From: Apodemus sylvaticus
Taxonomy: Eukaryota > Chordata > Mammalia > Rodentia > Muridae
Direction: 5' to 3'
NCBI RefSeq assembly: GCF_947179515.1
Contig: NC_067481.1
Span: forward strand, 89,543,009-89,607,008
Length of the DNA stretch: 64,000 nt
The position numbers and the translations under genes are program-made. Below, one piece after another: positions 54,325-64,000 of the stretch. Below the pieces are notes generated by a model. That model was not told where the DNA came from, did not search any database, and saw only the letters and a program-made list of their open reading frames with translations. Every line of letters starts with the position of its first letter. Position 1 is the stretch's first letter.

Positions 54325-54525
54325 TGGAAATGGTGCATCACATTTGTGATCTCATCACTTGGGAGGCTGAGGTAGGAAGGGAAGAGACTGTAGTTCAAGG
54401 CCAGCCAGAGTGATTATCTCCAAGGCAAAAACTCAAAACAAATTGGATGGTTTGCTGGGGTAGAGTTCAGTGAGGATGCTCTCCTGACAAGTGTGATGCC
54501 CTGGCTTTGATCTCTGACAGCATAG
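54325..54525 (+). mobile_element. B1-like plus ID-like SINE remnants
   Basis: A B1-like body (CACTTGGGAGGCTGAGGTAG, TCAAGGCCAGCCAGAGTGAT) is followed by an ID-like stretch (GTAGAGTTCAGTGAGGATGC, GATGCCCTGGCTTTGATCTC). Confidence 0.55.
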
Positions 54526-55078
54526 GGAAAAGGGGGGTGGGGAGGGAAGGGGATAGAAGTATTTATAATTGTGAGGGCTTTGGCCCATTGGAGGAAGTCC
54601 AGAGGAAAGGATAACTCTCCAGCCATTGGGTGGTGAGGACCTGCCTGAGATCTGAGGTCCCTGGCTTCAAAGCATAATATTGATGGAATGGAGGAGGAGG
54701 AGGAGCTCCACTCATCCCCTATGTCCTCAGTGCCTTTAGACTTGGGGAGCCTACCCTAAAACGCCTTGTCTGTCAAAAGGAGCTGAAGCCCCAAACAGGA
54801 GATCCCCCACACAGTACAGGGAGTTGACTGGTTCCTCCCCACATTCAGCGATTCTGACAAGGCACTGGTCTTCATTCTTCCAGTCCTCCTGCCTCAGGCA
54901 GAGTTAAATTTGCACTGGTGGTGGTGGTGGGGACACCAGACCTAAGAGGGAACAGGAGGGCAAAGCCAGAGGATTCTTGGCTGGGTGGCTCCATCTTCTT
55001 TTGTCCCTTAATTCAATATTGTTAGTGTCTCAAGACATTTACTTATTCTTGTTTAAGGATTTGCTTTTTCTTTTCTCC

Positions 55079-55134
55079 TTTCTTTCCTTCCTTCCTTCCT
55101 TCCTTCCTTCATTTATTTATTTATTTATTTATTT
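55079..55134. repeat. (TTCC)n(TTTA)n microsatellite
   Basis: About 7 TTCC units followed by about 6 TTTA units. Confidence 0.92.
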
Positions 55135-55637
55135 TCCCCCTGTGTTTGCTATTTTGACTCAGCCTTCAACTTTTGGGTTCAAGTAACACTTCCTCAACCT
55201 CTTGAGTAGCTAAGAGACAGGTGCACTTCACTATGACTGGCAAAATATGTCCTTCCTCCTTCCTTCTCCCTTCCACCGGCTGGAAGTCCTCTTACAGAAG
55301 CAGATCCATAGCCTTCCTAATTTTAGGGACCCTAAGGAAAGCCAGCTACATTTGCAAATTACGGAGGGGAGGGTTGAAACAACACGGGGAGAATTGAATA
55401 GGAGGGAGACAGATGGTGTGAGTGCTGGGGGAAGGGACGAGAGATCCTGGAAAACTTCTGTTCGCCGCTTTGCAAGAATGTTTTCACTTAACCACTTCTT
55501 TCCTGACTCCTGATTCTCAATCACAGGAAAACAGGGTGTGTCAAGATTTGGGGCCACATGCGCCAAGAGCCTGGACACCCGCTGTAGAGAGAGCCAAGCC
55601 TCCTGGGGTAGAACAGGGGTGGTCGGCGATTGGGACT

Positions 55638-55654
55638 GTCCCACGAGGGGGCGC
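55638..55654 (+). promoter_or_regulatory. CTCF-like motif at the Wwc1 CpG-island edge
   Basis: GTCCCACGAGGGGGCGC contains CCACGAGGGGGCGC, a good fit to the CTCF core, forward orientation. Confidence 0.5.
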
Positions 55655-55956
55655 GTCTCGGGCTCTAGGACCCGCCCTCGCCGCGCTGGGCGCGGGGAGG
55701 AGACCCGGGAACCCCGGAGCCCGGCGCTCCGCCTCCCGTTTCCGGGGCAGCGCTGTTACCTGCACCGCCGGAGCCACACCTGGCGGAGGCAGAAGTCTCG
55801 GGGCGCGCGGCGAGGCTCCAGCAGAGGCTGCGGGCGGCGGCGGCGGCGGCGTGGAGCGCAGCGCGCGGCGACAGGGGCAGGCAGGCGGCGGCTCGGGCCG
55901 CTCTCCCGGCTGGCTGGCCGTGTACTCGGGCCGGCTGGGCGCCGCGGCGGGCGCAC

Positions 55957-55968
55957 ATGGCAGCGTGA
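55957..55968 (+). other. Wwc1: Upstream ORF 1 (MAA-stop)
   Basis: ATG GCA GCG TGA. Relevant only if the transcript starts upstream of it. Confidence 0.4.
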
Positions 55969-56004
55969 GAGGCGGGCGGCGCGGGGCTGGGGCCGCAGGG
56001 CCGC

Positions 56005-56040
56005 ATGGACAGAGGCGCCACTCCGGCCGGCCCCCGTTAG
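56005..56040 (+). other. Wwc1: Upstream ORF 2 (11 codons)
   Basis: ATG in CCGCATGG, stop TAG at 56038-56040. Encodes MDRGATPAGPR. Confidence 0.5.
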
Positions 56041-56072
56041 GGCCCCCGATCCGTGGGCGCCACCCCCCGATC

Positions 56073-56123
56073 ATGCTGCCTCGGCGGCCGCCTGGAACTA
56101 AAGCGGCCGGCCCGAGCCGCTGA
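56073..56123 (+). other. Wwc1: Upstream ORF 3 (16 codons)
   Basis: ATG in GATCATGC, stop TGA at 56121-56123. Encodes MLPRRPPGTKAAGPSR. It ends 52 nt before the main start. Confidence 0.55.
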
Positions 56124-56146
56124 GCCCCGTGGCGGCCGCGAGCTGC

Positions 56147-56251
56147 ATGGGGGAGCGCGGGCCAGGCTCGGGAAGATGCCCCGGCCGGAGTTGCCCCTGC
56201 CGGAGGGCTGGGAGGAGGCGCGCGACTTTGACGGCAAGGTCTACTACATAG
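56147..56251 (+). other. Wwc1: Upstream ORF 4, overlapping the Wwc1 start out of frame
   Basis: ATG at 56147 (weak -3 T, +4 G) opens a 34-codon frame that passes over the Wwc1 ATG at 56176 and stops at TAG 56249-56251. The main ATG has A at -3, so leaky scanning could reach it. Confidence 0.6.
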
Positions 56252-56294
56252 ATCACAGGAACCGCACCACCAGCTGGATCGACCCGCGGGACAG
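56176..56294 (+). CDS. Wwc1: WWC1/KIBRA coding exon 1 (first WW domain)
   Basis: 119 coding bases: ATG at 56176, 39 full codons and two bases of an Arg codon, then the donor AG|GTAGGA at 56294/56295. It encodes MPRPELPLPEGWEEARDFDG...SWIDPRD, the known KIBRA N-terminus. The first WW domain spans about residues 7-39 and is almost complete here: first Trp at 12, the YY pair at 23-24, second Trp at 34 and Pro at 37. KIBRA (about 1,115 residues) is a cytoplasmic scaffold upstream in the Hippo pathway; its WW domains bind PPxY motifs, for example of LATS kinases, and it also acts in memory-related trafficking in neurons. A frame open past the donor is intron. The next exon, completing WW1 and carrying WW2, lies beyond this window. 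Confidence 0.98.
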
Positions 56295-57317
56295 GTAGGA
56301 CCCGGAGTGCTCCGACCCGAACCGGGCACCGCGCCTGGGCCGCACCTGCCCTTGGTGTGCTGGAGGGTGGGGGGACTCTGCGTGTCTCTTAACAGGTCTT
56401 AGTTTGCCCCCTCCACACCCTCACCCCTCCTTGAGCTGTACTCCTGACCAAAGAGCTGCAGAGAGGGGCGGACGCCAAGCGGACCGCCCGCAGCCCGCCC
56501 CAGGTGGAGGACTTAGGCCCTAGTGGCACCTGCCCAGAGTTTTGACCTTAAGCGCTAGCAGGGTCCTGGACCCCTTTAGAAAGCGAGGTCTGGCCAGGGT
56601 GAAAGCCAAGATCAAGCCAGGTGAAGCGAATCTTCCCTGGGGACTCCCTTGGCTGAGATGGGGTGGTTCTGGCATGGAGGGGGTAGTAGGGAGTCTACGG
56701 GTCTCTGGAAGGAAGGACATTCTGTTTGGCGTAGAGAACGCTGCTCTTGACAGGTGCTTCCTTGGCTGCCGAGAAAAGCTTTGGAACAAGTCTGGGGAAG
56801 CCGGAGGTGGGAGGGGAAGGAGGGAGCTCGGGGGAGGGCAAAAGAGGGAGACTGGTTCTCCAGGAATCTCGCAGCAAGTTGGAGGCTGTTAGGATGCAGG
56901 CAGAGGTGAGAGGCCTCTGGCAAAGCCCTGCCCCTAGCCTCCTCTCCTCCCTTTCTTCCTTCTGGGGCCAGAGGCTCAACAATCCTGACCTTGGTGGGCA
57001 CCTCGCTGGGAGCTTTTACTGAGGCAGGTAGAGTCTTATCATCCCAGACTCCTCCACTTTCAGCTACTCACACCTGGCCCACATCTGTCCTGGGAGGAGA
57101 CGAGTCGTCCTTTGCCGAGAAGGTGTGTGTGGCCAAAGGGTCCTAGGAATGTTAAATTTTCACCAGGTCTGTGACCTTGGGGTTTTGGTGCCGGCTAAGA
57201 CACCGGGGTGAATTTGTTGGACTTTTCATCTTATGGGGTTCAGATGAGGGGATCTGAGAAGCCCAGAATGGGGTTAAAGGGGAAAAAAGGGAGAAAGAAA
57301 TGAGTTCACTCTCTCTT

Positions 57318-57358
57318 GAGTTCATTCATTCATTCACTCACTCACTCATTCATTCATC
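57318..57358. repeat. (CATT/CACT)n tract
   Basis: About 10 imperfect tetramers (TTCATTCATTCACTCACTCA). Confidence 0.85.
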
Positions 57359-57683
57359 GTTTCTTGAGCTCCTCCTCTTTGTTCAACACTAGTCTTCATG
57401 TAATTTGGAAGAAAAAAATTTAATACTTCGGAGCATTAGACAGGCTGCTTTGGTCTTTTGGCCTCAGTTTCCCTTTGTGTCTGATTAACGGTTTGCTTGG
57501 AAAGGAAGGAGTAATAATGGGAACTCAGGAGCTAGAAAGACAGGCCAGCCAGGGCTACACGGTGGGACACAAAAGTTGGAAAGTTATAGAAAACGCAAGC
57601 CCAATTCCTTCCCATGTGCCACGCTCCACCTCTTCCCCCTCTCTTTCTGTGTGTGTGTTTAATAAGTGTGCATGCATGTTTAA

Positions 57684-57686
<3 letters not shown>

Positions 57687-57718
<32 letters not shown>
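57687..57718. repeat. (TG)n microsatellite
   Basis: About 16 TG units. Confidence 0.95.
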
Positions 57719-57719
<1 letters not shown>

Positions 57720-57744
57720 GTCAGTGGACAACTTGTAAGAGTTC

Positions 57745-57838
57745 ATTAGCTCCTTCTGCCTTATAGCCTCGTTCGGTCAAACTCAGGGGTCAAGCTCAGT
57801 GCCCAACAGCTTAACCCACTGAGCCATCTCACCAACTC
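57745..57838 (-). mobile_element. B2/B3-type fragment
   Basis: CAAACTCAGGGGTCAAGCTC and AACCCACTGAGCCATCTCAC, the reverse tRNA-like head. Confidence 0.6.
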
Positions 57839-57879
57839 TCAACTCCAATTTCCCGTTTGTTTGTTTATTGCTCATTTAC

Positions 57880-57990
57880 TTTGGATCTTTGAGATAAGAT
57901 CTTACCAGGTAGCCTTGGCTAGCCTGGAGATCTGCCTGCCTTGGCCTCCAGAAGATTGGGATTAAAAGCGAGTGCCACTTTACCCAGTTT
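57880..57990 (-). mobile_element. B1-like SINE
   Basis: TTTGAGATAAGATCTTACCA, GGATTAAAAGCGAGTGCCAC. Diverged reverse copy. Confidence 0.65.
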
Positions 57991-59462
57991 ATTCCCCCCC
58001 CCCTTTTTTTTAAACGTAAGAGAAAATCTGGAAGCCAGAGATGTGATTTGCTCCTAGTGTTTGGCTCTTTCCACTTACTAAGTTGACCTTAATTTGTGCT
58101 CTGCCTTTTAACCTTGTTCTTCCCCAGGCCCTCAGAGCGAGGTACCCCAGGGGGCTCTGTAACTGTGTTGGGGAGTCTGGCAACTTGTTACCCCTTAGAA
58201 CAAACAACCTCAAGGTTATATGTTCTACAACCTGAGTCCCTGCAGCTGAGCCCAGGGTGGTGTATGTGGGTGAGCACTGCTTTGCCAGCCTTGATGGCAA
58301 CTGTGCCTCTGAGAGAATAATACAGCATAGAAAACTTCTCAAAAAATATCAGTCATCCATTGCCCTCGGAAGAAGGCAAGTGGGTAGCTTACCAAGAACT
58401 GATTTGACTAGAAGACAATACGCCGGGGTTGTAGAGTTGTGTGCCACATTTGTGCCTTTCTGGTATATCTACCTGGACTATTGCTTAATACTTGCCTTAG
58501 CCCTACTCATTAAAAAAAAAAAAAGTATCGTTTTCACTAATGGGAAACTAGGATATCTGTTGCCATTCGTAGAAAAGAATCTTTAAAAAGATACAATTCT
58601 ACCTTGACTAGACTACTTACTGTGAATCACCTTCTGCACCAGGCCAGGCTGGAGCAACCTCTAGTCTAGGCAGACTGCCTTGGTGAGAAGTCACAGCCTG
58701 GGCAGCTGCTCACCGGCGTCCTTCCTCTTCACCCCGCCCGCACTGGGTTTCTACGAAGCCTCTGAGCTTGGGTTCAGGGCTGGGGACCGCTCTTGTAGCT
58801 TTGAGAGTTTTGGGGCTACGCAGCTTCTCCATCTTTGGAATCTCTTATATACCTGGTTAGGGGTTGTGCCTTGTAACCCTGCCTATGTGGCATGGGCTCA
58901 TTGCTTAGCCTGGTGAGGTCTGAGTGCTTCCTGTGGGCGATGGAAGGAAGCGTTTGGCTAAGTGTTCTATGATTTCAACCTTCCTGTCTGTCCATACCCC
59001 AGCTGACTATGAGAGAGAAGGAATTATGGATAGGGAGAGCTCAGGAATATAGGCTTGGAGCAATTTAACAAAGCTTGCTTAAAAGAGCTGCAGGGGTTAT
59101 GTGAGGGGTGAGGGAGGAGAGGTAAATTCTACCAGAGTAGTTACACCTCTCTAACTAGGTAATGTTATAAAACAAACAAATGAAAAATCATTTTTGAGAA
59201 AAATCCCACTCCTGAAGAGTGTGTGCATCTGAGCTCAGCACACCACAGCCATGCCCTCCCATTCCCCTGAATTTCAAAGAAGGAAGTCAAATGGTCCTTC
59301 AGTTGGAAAAGGGATTTCTCAGCCACCAAGGACAAAATAGTGTCTCCGGTTACCAACCCTAAAGAATGTCTTGGCACATTCCGCCCTCTGGGACTAAGCT
59401 GTTTTGTGTGCTATCCGTGGGGCTGCTGAGGGGAGAGAATCCAGTTTTCAGCTCCCCCTTTC

Positions 59463-59503
59463 ACGGGGGTTGGGGGGTAGGGGATGAGGGGGTGGGGGGG
59501 GGT
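59463..59503 (+). other. G-quadruplex-prone tract in Wwc1 intron 1
   Basis: Runs of 5, 6, 4, 5 and 9 G separated by 1-4 bases on the sense strand. Confidence 0.75.
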
Positions 59504-60407
59504 TGGAAGAGCAGCCAAGCAGCCAACTTTGCCAGCTCTCTCCCCCCTTTTCACCCAGCAAAGACCGGGAGGCTGGAATTCCAGAGGGCGGTTGTCCCAA
59601 CAACGGGAGAGGGTCCAGTGGGCAGCTTGGACCCTGCCCACTGGGCCAAAGGCTGCAGTAGCACCCAGGCTTTACCCAAGGCCAATCAGGGGAGGAACAG
59701 GTCCCTCGAGACCCAGGTGCTGCCGGTCATACCTGGGCGCCCCTTAGATCTGGTTGTCCTTTGCATCTGAACATAGGTGCTTCTGGAAGCTGCCAGCAAA
59801 GGACCAGCCTCCTGCTGTGTTCAGCCTCTTGGTATGTACAAACAAGTGCACCAATTGTTCACCGAGGAAGACTGGATCATGGGGACTGGCTCTACAGAGA
59901 AGATTCCTGAAGCCTGCTTCCCTAGAATTGTGTTCAGACCTTGCAGGACTCCCTGGGAACTCTGAACATTTTGGGGGTCCAGTAGCTCGGGACTCAGCTG
60001 TCTCCCATACCATCGTCAAACAGACAATGTTTATCAACCTATTCAGAAATAAATTTTGTCGTAGGAGCTTAGGTCTATAGTAGTTGAAGGCCTTCTTCTA
60101 GGCTCCCTTAGGCCAGTGGAAGCCCAACAAGGGCTTCTGCACATAATTTCTGGATCCGGTGAACTCCGGGTTTATAACTCCTGCCATAGAGAAACTTGCA
60201 AACTGCTTGTTACCTTCTCTGAGCCCTAGGTTTGGTGGTGGGCAGATAATGGTTGAGCATTTGATGTATTTGGGATGGCAACTGAGAGACCGTTTTCCCA
60301 AGGGTTTTCAGTGCCATAAATCCTCCCTGGGATTTGAGTTAGCTGAGGTTCTAGGAGACTAAATTCAGTGAAGCCACGCATCTTTATGTACTTACTAATT
60401 TTTAATA

Positions 60408-60472
60408 GCACTGGGGATCGAACCTTGGGCCTCAGGATTGCTGAGCAAATGCTCTACCACTGAGCTACTGCT
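60408..60472 (-). mobile_element. ID-like SINE
   Basis: Reverse ID: CTGGGGATCGAACCTTGGGC, GCTCTACCACTGAGCTACTG. Confidence 0.75.
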
Positions 60473-60559
60473 TCAAGTGGTGTCACTCAGTGTTTGCAAA
60501 ACAAAAAAAAAACTATCTGAATGTTAGGCAGGCTGAATCTAGACAGCACCTGTTTTTCC

Positions 60560-60762
60560 TATTTTTATTTATTTATTTACTTTTACATTCATTATTTTTT
60601 ATGTGCATTGGTGTTTTGGTGTATATCTGAGTCAGGGTCCTGGTTTCTTTAGAACTTTAGTTATAGAAGTTATAAGCTGTCATGTGAGATGCTAGGAATT
60701 GAACTTGGGTCCTCTGGAAGAACAACCAGTGCTCTAGACCTCTGATCTACCTCTCCAGCCCC
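60560..60762 (-). mobile_element. B3-type SINE
   Basis: TGTGCATTGGTGTTTTGGTG, GAATTGAACTTGGGTCCTCT, GATCTACCTCTCCAGCCCC. Confidence 0.8.
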
Positions 60763-60769
60763 TCCTGTT

Positions 60770-60824
60770 TATTGATTGATTGGTTGGTTGATTGATTGGT
60801 TGGTTGGTTGGTTGGTTGGTTGTA
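60770..60824. repeat. (TTGA/TTGG)n tract
   Basis: About 13 TTGA or TTGG tetramers. Confidence 0.9.
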
Positions 60825-61039
60825 GTGGTGTTGGGGTGGAACTCACATTTCAGCTTCCAGCCCACATTGGCTTGCTGACTCAGGACCTCTACTCCACTGT
60901 GGAAAGAATTTGGCCTTGGGAAATGGAAGTGATCCAGGAACAGTTTCACTTACCTGTGGTCATTCTGACGTGGCCATGGTCAACCAGGTAGCAAGTACGG
61001 ATAATGGAAACAGGAGTAGGTGTTTCGATCCTGGAATCT

Positions 61040-61120
61040 AGGGTCTGCCACTTGGCCTGTAGTGACCTTGCCAAATGTCCACATCCTCTCTGCACCTTGG
61101 TTTTACCTGTTTTTTATTTG
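61040..61120 (+). mobile_element. MIR fragment
   Basis: GGGTCTGCCACTTGGCCTGT, GTGACCTTGCCAAATGTCCA. Confidence 0.55.
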
Positions 61121-61364
61121 TTTTTTGCACAAGGAGTTACACACAAACCACTAAAGGAGGCTGTGTGATCTGAAGAAGCAGAAGCAGAAGCCGGCAGGGC
61201 GGCTGGTCAGCATAGAGCCTGGCATGCAGAAGGCACTGGAAAATGTCATTTCTTCAGCTTTTACTAGGAAAAGTACCCGCGGGATTCCTAAATCAACCAG
61301 AGGCTGGGTCTCCACCCATCTGGGCAGTTGGAATGGGCCTTTCTGATGACGTAATCCAGGCTTC

Positions 61365-61445
61365 TGATTTCACTGATGAAACTCAGACAAGTGACTTAGC
61401 CAAGGTCACATAGCAAATCAATTTCAGCCTCGAGTAAAGGTCGTT
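61365..61445 (-). mobile_element. MIR SINE
   Basis: Reverse MIR core: GATGAAACTCAGACAAGTGA, TTAGCCAAGGTCACATAGCA. Confidence 0.75.
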
Positions 61446-61841
61446 GCTCCTCTTTCTCTTGTGGAAACTTTTCCCTAAATACCAGTTTCAGGGTCTCCTA
61501 ACCTATGGTGATTTGGTGAGTTGTTCATAATCATTTTTGGCTGTGCTAGCCAAGCAAATCTCAGCCAGTGCGTGCAGCGTCTTGGGAATTTGTGATGCGT
61601 GCAGCAGTGAAAGGCTAGCGATCAGACGAGAATTACTGTTTTTATTGGTTCACATGGATTTAGGGACATTTTCACTGTCGTCACGGTCCAAGTTTACATT
61701 GTGACACGTGCATAGGTGGGCGTGTCAACGGTCTGCTGTGGAGTTTGCCCAAAGCTGTGGGTTTCTTGCTTACACTTGCACCACGAATACATGTATACTA
61801 GCTATTGAGAGCTTTTCTACCGGTATTCAGACTTCAGCTTA

Positions 61842-61945
61842 GCCAGACATGACGGAATACCCCTGTAATCCCAGCCCTCAGGAAGCTAAGGCAAAAGAAT
61901 AATGCGTTTGAGGCTAGCCTGGGCCATAGAAAACCGGGACATTCC
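61842..61945 (+). mobile_element. B1-like SINE
   Basis: AGCCAGACATGACGGAATAC, CCCTGTAATCCCAGCCCTCA, GAGGCTAGCCTGGGCCATAG. Confidence 0.65.
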
Positions 61946-62149
61946 TATTCCATGAACACCCACTCTGCAAAGGAACATCTTGTGTCAGTTGTAAGACATA
62001 GGTTATAAAACACTACTCAAGATCAACAAGAAGAAACAAAAGGGATTTGGAAGCCCATCAGGGTGTGAAACCCACCGAGGTGTGAAGCCACAGTGATTCT
62101 GCCTGTTTTAACTTCAAGCTGCTCTGTTGGGTCCAGCATTTGTATCAGG

Positions 62150-62265
62150 ATCTCATCTGGTCCTTTCAACAGCCCTAGGAGGCCAATAGGATCACCGTTC
62201 CATCCTCAGATGGGGAAAACGTAGAAAGGTTTCTCAAATCAATACCCTATCTATTTAGTAGTAGC
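62150..62265 (-). mobile_element. MIR SINE
   Basis: Reverse MIR: TCATCTGGTCCTTTCAACAG, CCCTAGGAGGCCAATAGGAT, ATCCTCAGATGGGGAAAACG. Confidence 0.65.
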
Positions 62266-64000
62266 CTGCTCCAGGTTGATCTATGTCAGGCCCACAACGA
62301 GCCCTTTGACAAGTTAGACTGGAGTTAACTGAGAAATCTCAGAATGAGCAAATCTGATGTTGATCTCCGGAAGATGCCACTAAAGACCCTTGACTGGAGA
62401 AGCCAGGGGTGGCCCCCGTGGCAGCTTAAGAGATTGTTTAGAATCTACTCTACCTTCTGGGCACAGAAGCAAAGAGGATGGGAGACCAGAGAAGGAGGCA
62501 GAGACTCTGAAAGATGCAAAGTTGTGCAGTGAGGTCACGGTCGTTTCCAAGTCGCTTGGGCAAATCTGCCAGCCAGGGACTGAGTAACAGAGGAAGAGGC
62601 AGCTCCTCTCTGTCCTTGTCCCTCCCCTTTCTAGGAGAGGGCTCAGCCAAACTGACCTGATTTTCCAACCCCCCAGGGTCCCAGGTAGCCGTGAGAGAAA
62701 CACTGCCCTTTTGAAGAGAGAGAATCAAGTTGCCTTAGTTACCAGGAAGGCTGGCGTGTCAAGTGCAGGTGCACAGGAGAGACAGGCTTGACCGTGTGAG
62801 AGCAAGAGGGGTGCCAGCCAGCATGCTGCCTCAGGGAGACTCCATGGCCAGGATTCGATGGCAACTTCAGGGAATGCTAACCTAGTGGCTGGTAGCTGTC
62901 CTTGTAGCTCAAGAGCTGGCTGTAAACAGGCATCCTGCACTTTCTCAGCTCCCCTTACGGCTCTCACGGCTCTCTCGAAGCCAGGGGGTCCAGATGAGTG
63001 GAATCAACTTCACTTAAGGAACTGGCTTCAGCCGCTGTTTCTGACAATTGACTCTTTGAAGAGGGAGCACTTCCCCCTGGAGAGGAGAACGAAAAGCTGG
63101 ACCTGTGCTGAGTCCACATGGCAAGGCCACGCCTCTCCCTGTCTTGAATCCCTGTTTCAAAATGTGATAGCGGGAGAGAAAAACTATGATTTTTTTTTCT
63201 AAATCAATTAATCTCCATATAGAAGCCATTTAAGCCTCTAGCTTCTAGGCAGGAAACCTCTTACCAACATAACGTAGTGGGAGGATGGGGAGGGCAGGAT
63301 AGGCATTGAGCGGCTGGGTAAGGAGTGCATTCTATAAAAAACGCTGGTCTGGGAAGAGTAGATGGGTTGAGAGAGTGGGGAGGGGGAACAAAAAGAAAGG
63401 ACAAGTGTGTAGGGTCACGTGCTCCTCCCCCCACCCCACCCCCAGTGCCTCCTAGATGCTTCTACCCATGACATCTCCCAGTTGGGAAGAAACGGGATCT
63501 TTCAGTTTCAAATGTCTGCCAAAGAAAAGGTACCGAGGCTTAAATTCTCGCTCAATGGTCAGCCAGGGAGGGAGGAAAGGAAGCTGTGTCAAGATTAGGG
63601 ACACCTTTGTTGGCTCTTTCTTTTTTCTTAGTCCTCCATTCATCACTGGCTGGCAGCAGGGACACCAGGCCCGCAGCAGCAGCTGCTGAATTTCCCCAGT
63701 CGGCTGCCTGCTGTTGTCCCCGCCCCGGTTTGGTGGCAGTCTCTCAGCCCCAGTCCCAGCCCCACCCCCACCCCACCCAACACCTTGGCTTCTCCCTTCC
63801 CTGGGATTCACCGACGACGACGGGCAAACCGACTAGGAGGGATAAGATGTCAAGATCCAGGCGTCAGGTGTCTGCTCAGATGAGAGGATGGGAATGACCT
63901 TTCTCACCCTGCCTCTACGGACGGCGGCTTTATCGAGCTCCCTGAGCGTTTCTCCCTCTGTGTACTTCAGGAACGGTTTGCAAGTGCGAGCCAATGCAGT

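Larger units (their letters stand above)
20331..55600. other. Tenm2-Wwc1 intergenic region
   Basis: About 35 kb without a supportable host protein gene. It contains a processed pseudogene, two L1 insertions, URR1, MIR and SINE copies, and long simple repeats, each listed separately. Segments that look unique include 21215-23280, 23950-27300, 28630-28930, 29080-30880, 31730-32030, 42000-42890, 43780-46040, 47290-47860, 50450-51640 and 54530-55600. Confidence 0.8.
55620..56500 (+). promoter_or_regulatory. Wwc1: CpG-island promoter of Wwc1
   Basis: CpG-dense, GC-rich sequence begins abruptly near 55620 and covers the leader, coding exon 1 and the start of intron 1. There is no TATA box near the exon; GGGGCGCG- and GGGCGG-like stretches suggest a dispersed CpG promoter. 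A GGC run (six units) lies at about 55834-55852. The transcription start cannot be fixed from sequence, but probably lies within 55,800-56,050. Confidence 0.85.
56295..64000 (+). other. Wwc1: Wwc1 intron 1 (5' part)
   Basis: At least 7.7 kb, open at the right end of the window. It is poorer in SINEs than the intergenic region. Elements: a CATT/CTCA run, a TG array, B1, B3, ID and MIR copies, and a strong G-rich tract at 59463. Stretches 56500-57300, 58000-60390 and 62270-64000 look unique. No second Wwc1 exon and no other gene are found. Confidence 0.85.

Noticed and set aside
55422..56329. Frames of 187-262 codons on both strands over the Wwc1 CpG island
   Set aside because: Stop codons are rare in GC-rich DNA; Arg/Pro/Gly/Ala-rich shadows of the promoter and leader.
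63900..64000. Possible second Wwc1 exon at the right edge after TACTTCAG
   Set aside because: The sequence after that AG does not encode the WW1-WW2 continuation I expect (YTKPLTFAD...).

Overview
This is a window of rodent nuclear genome, most likely from a murine (mouse-like) species. Evidence: B1, B2, B3, B4 and ID-type SINEs throughout; a LINE-1 whose two proteins read like Mus/Rattus L1; GT-AG introns between exons that encode proteins I recognise. I cannot name the species. The L1 proteins match neither the mouse nor the rat versions I remember exactly.

Two protein genes lie head to tail on the + strand. From base 1 to about 20,330 is the 3' end of teneurin-2 (Tenm2): four exons (3733-4029, 6389-8003, 16460-16590, 18198-18959) encoding the last ~934 residues (YD-repeat shell, RHS core and C-terminal ABD/Tox-GHH/TCAP region), then a ~1.37 kb 3' UTR with a poly(A) signal at 20312. 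At the right end is the start of Wwc1 (KIBRA): a CpG-island promoter (about 55.6-56.5 kb), a leader with several short upstream ORFs, coding exon 1 (56176-56294, most of the first WW domain) and at least 7.7 kb of intron 1. Tenm2 next to Wwc1 matches the known order on human 5q34 and mouse chromosome 11.

The ~35.8 kb between them holds no protein-coding host gene I can support. Its main contents are: a gamma-actin processed pseudogene (32029-32865, minus); a full-length L1 inserted beside it (32939-39669, minus) with both ORFs open and a perfect 15-bp target-site duplication; a 5'-truncated L1 (30883-31728, plus); a 1.25-kb hexanucleotide array (27369-28621); a 144-bp inverted duplication (29801-29944 and 30595-30738); two URR1-like DNA transposon copies; ancient MIRs; many SINEs and simple repeats.

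Candidate regulatory sequence includes three CTCF-like motifs (25364 +, 50527 -, 55638 +), two KLF/GATA composite motifs (24856, 26161), TATA-like GC-rich stretches at ~24.99 and ~50.76 kb, and G-rich tracts, one just downstream of a Tenm2 splice donor. I found no unknown gene system. The most unusual structures are the intact L1 with a foreign-looking 5' tip and an expanded ORF1 coiled coil, the hexamer array with a 36-bp higher-order period, and the inverted duplication around a G-rich loop. Repeat family names and motif calls are by eye.
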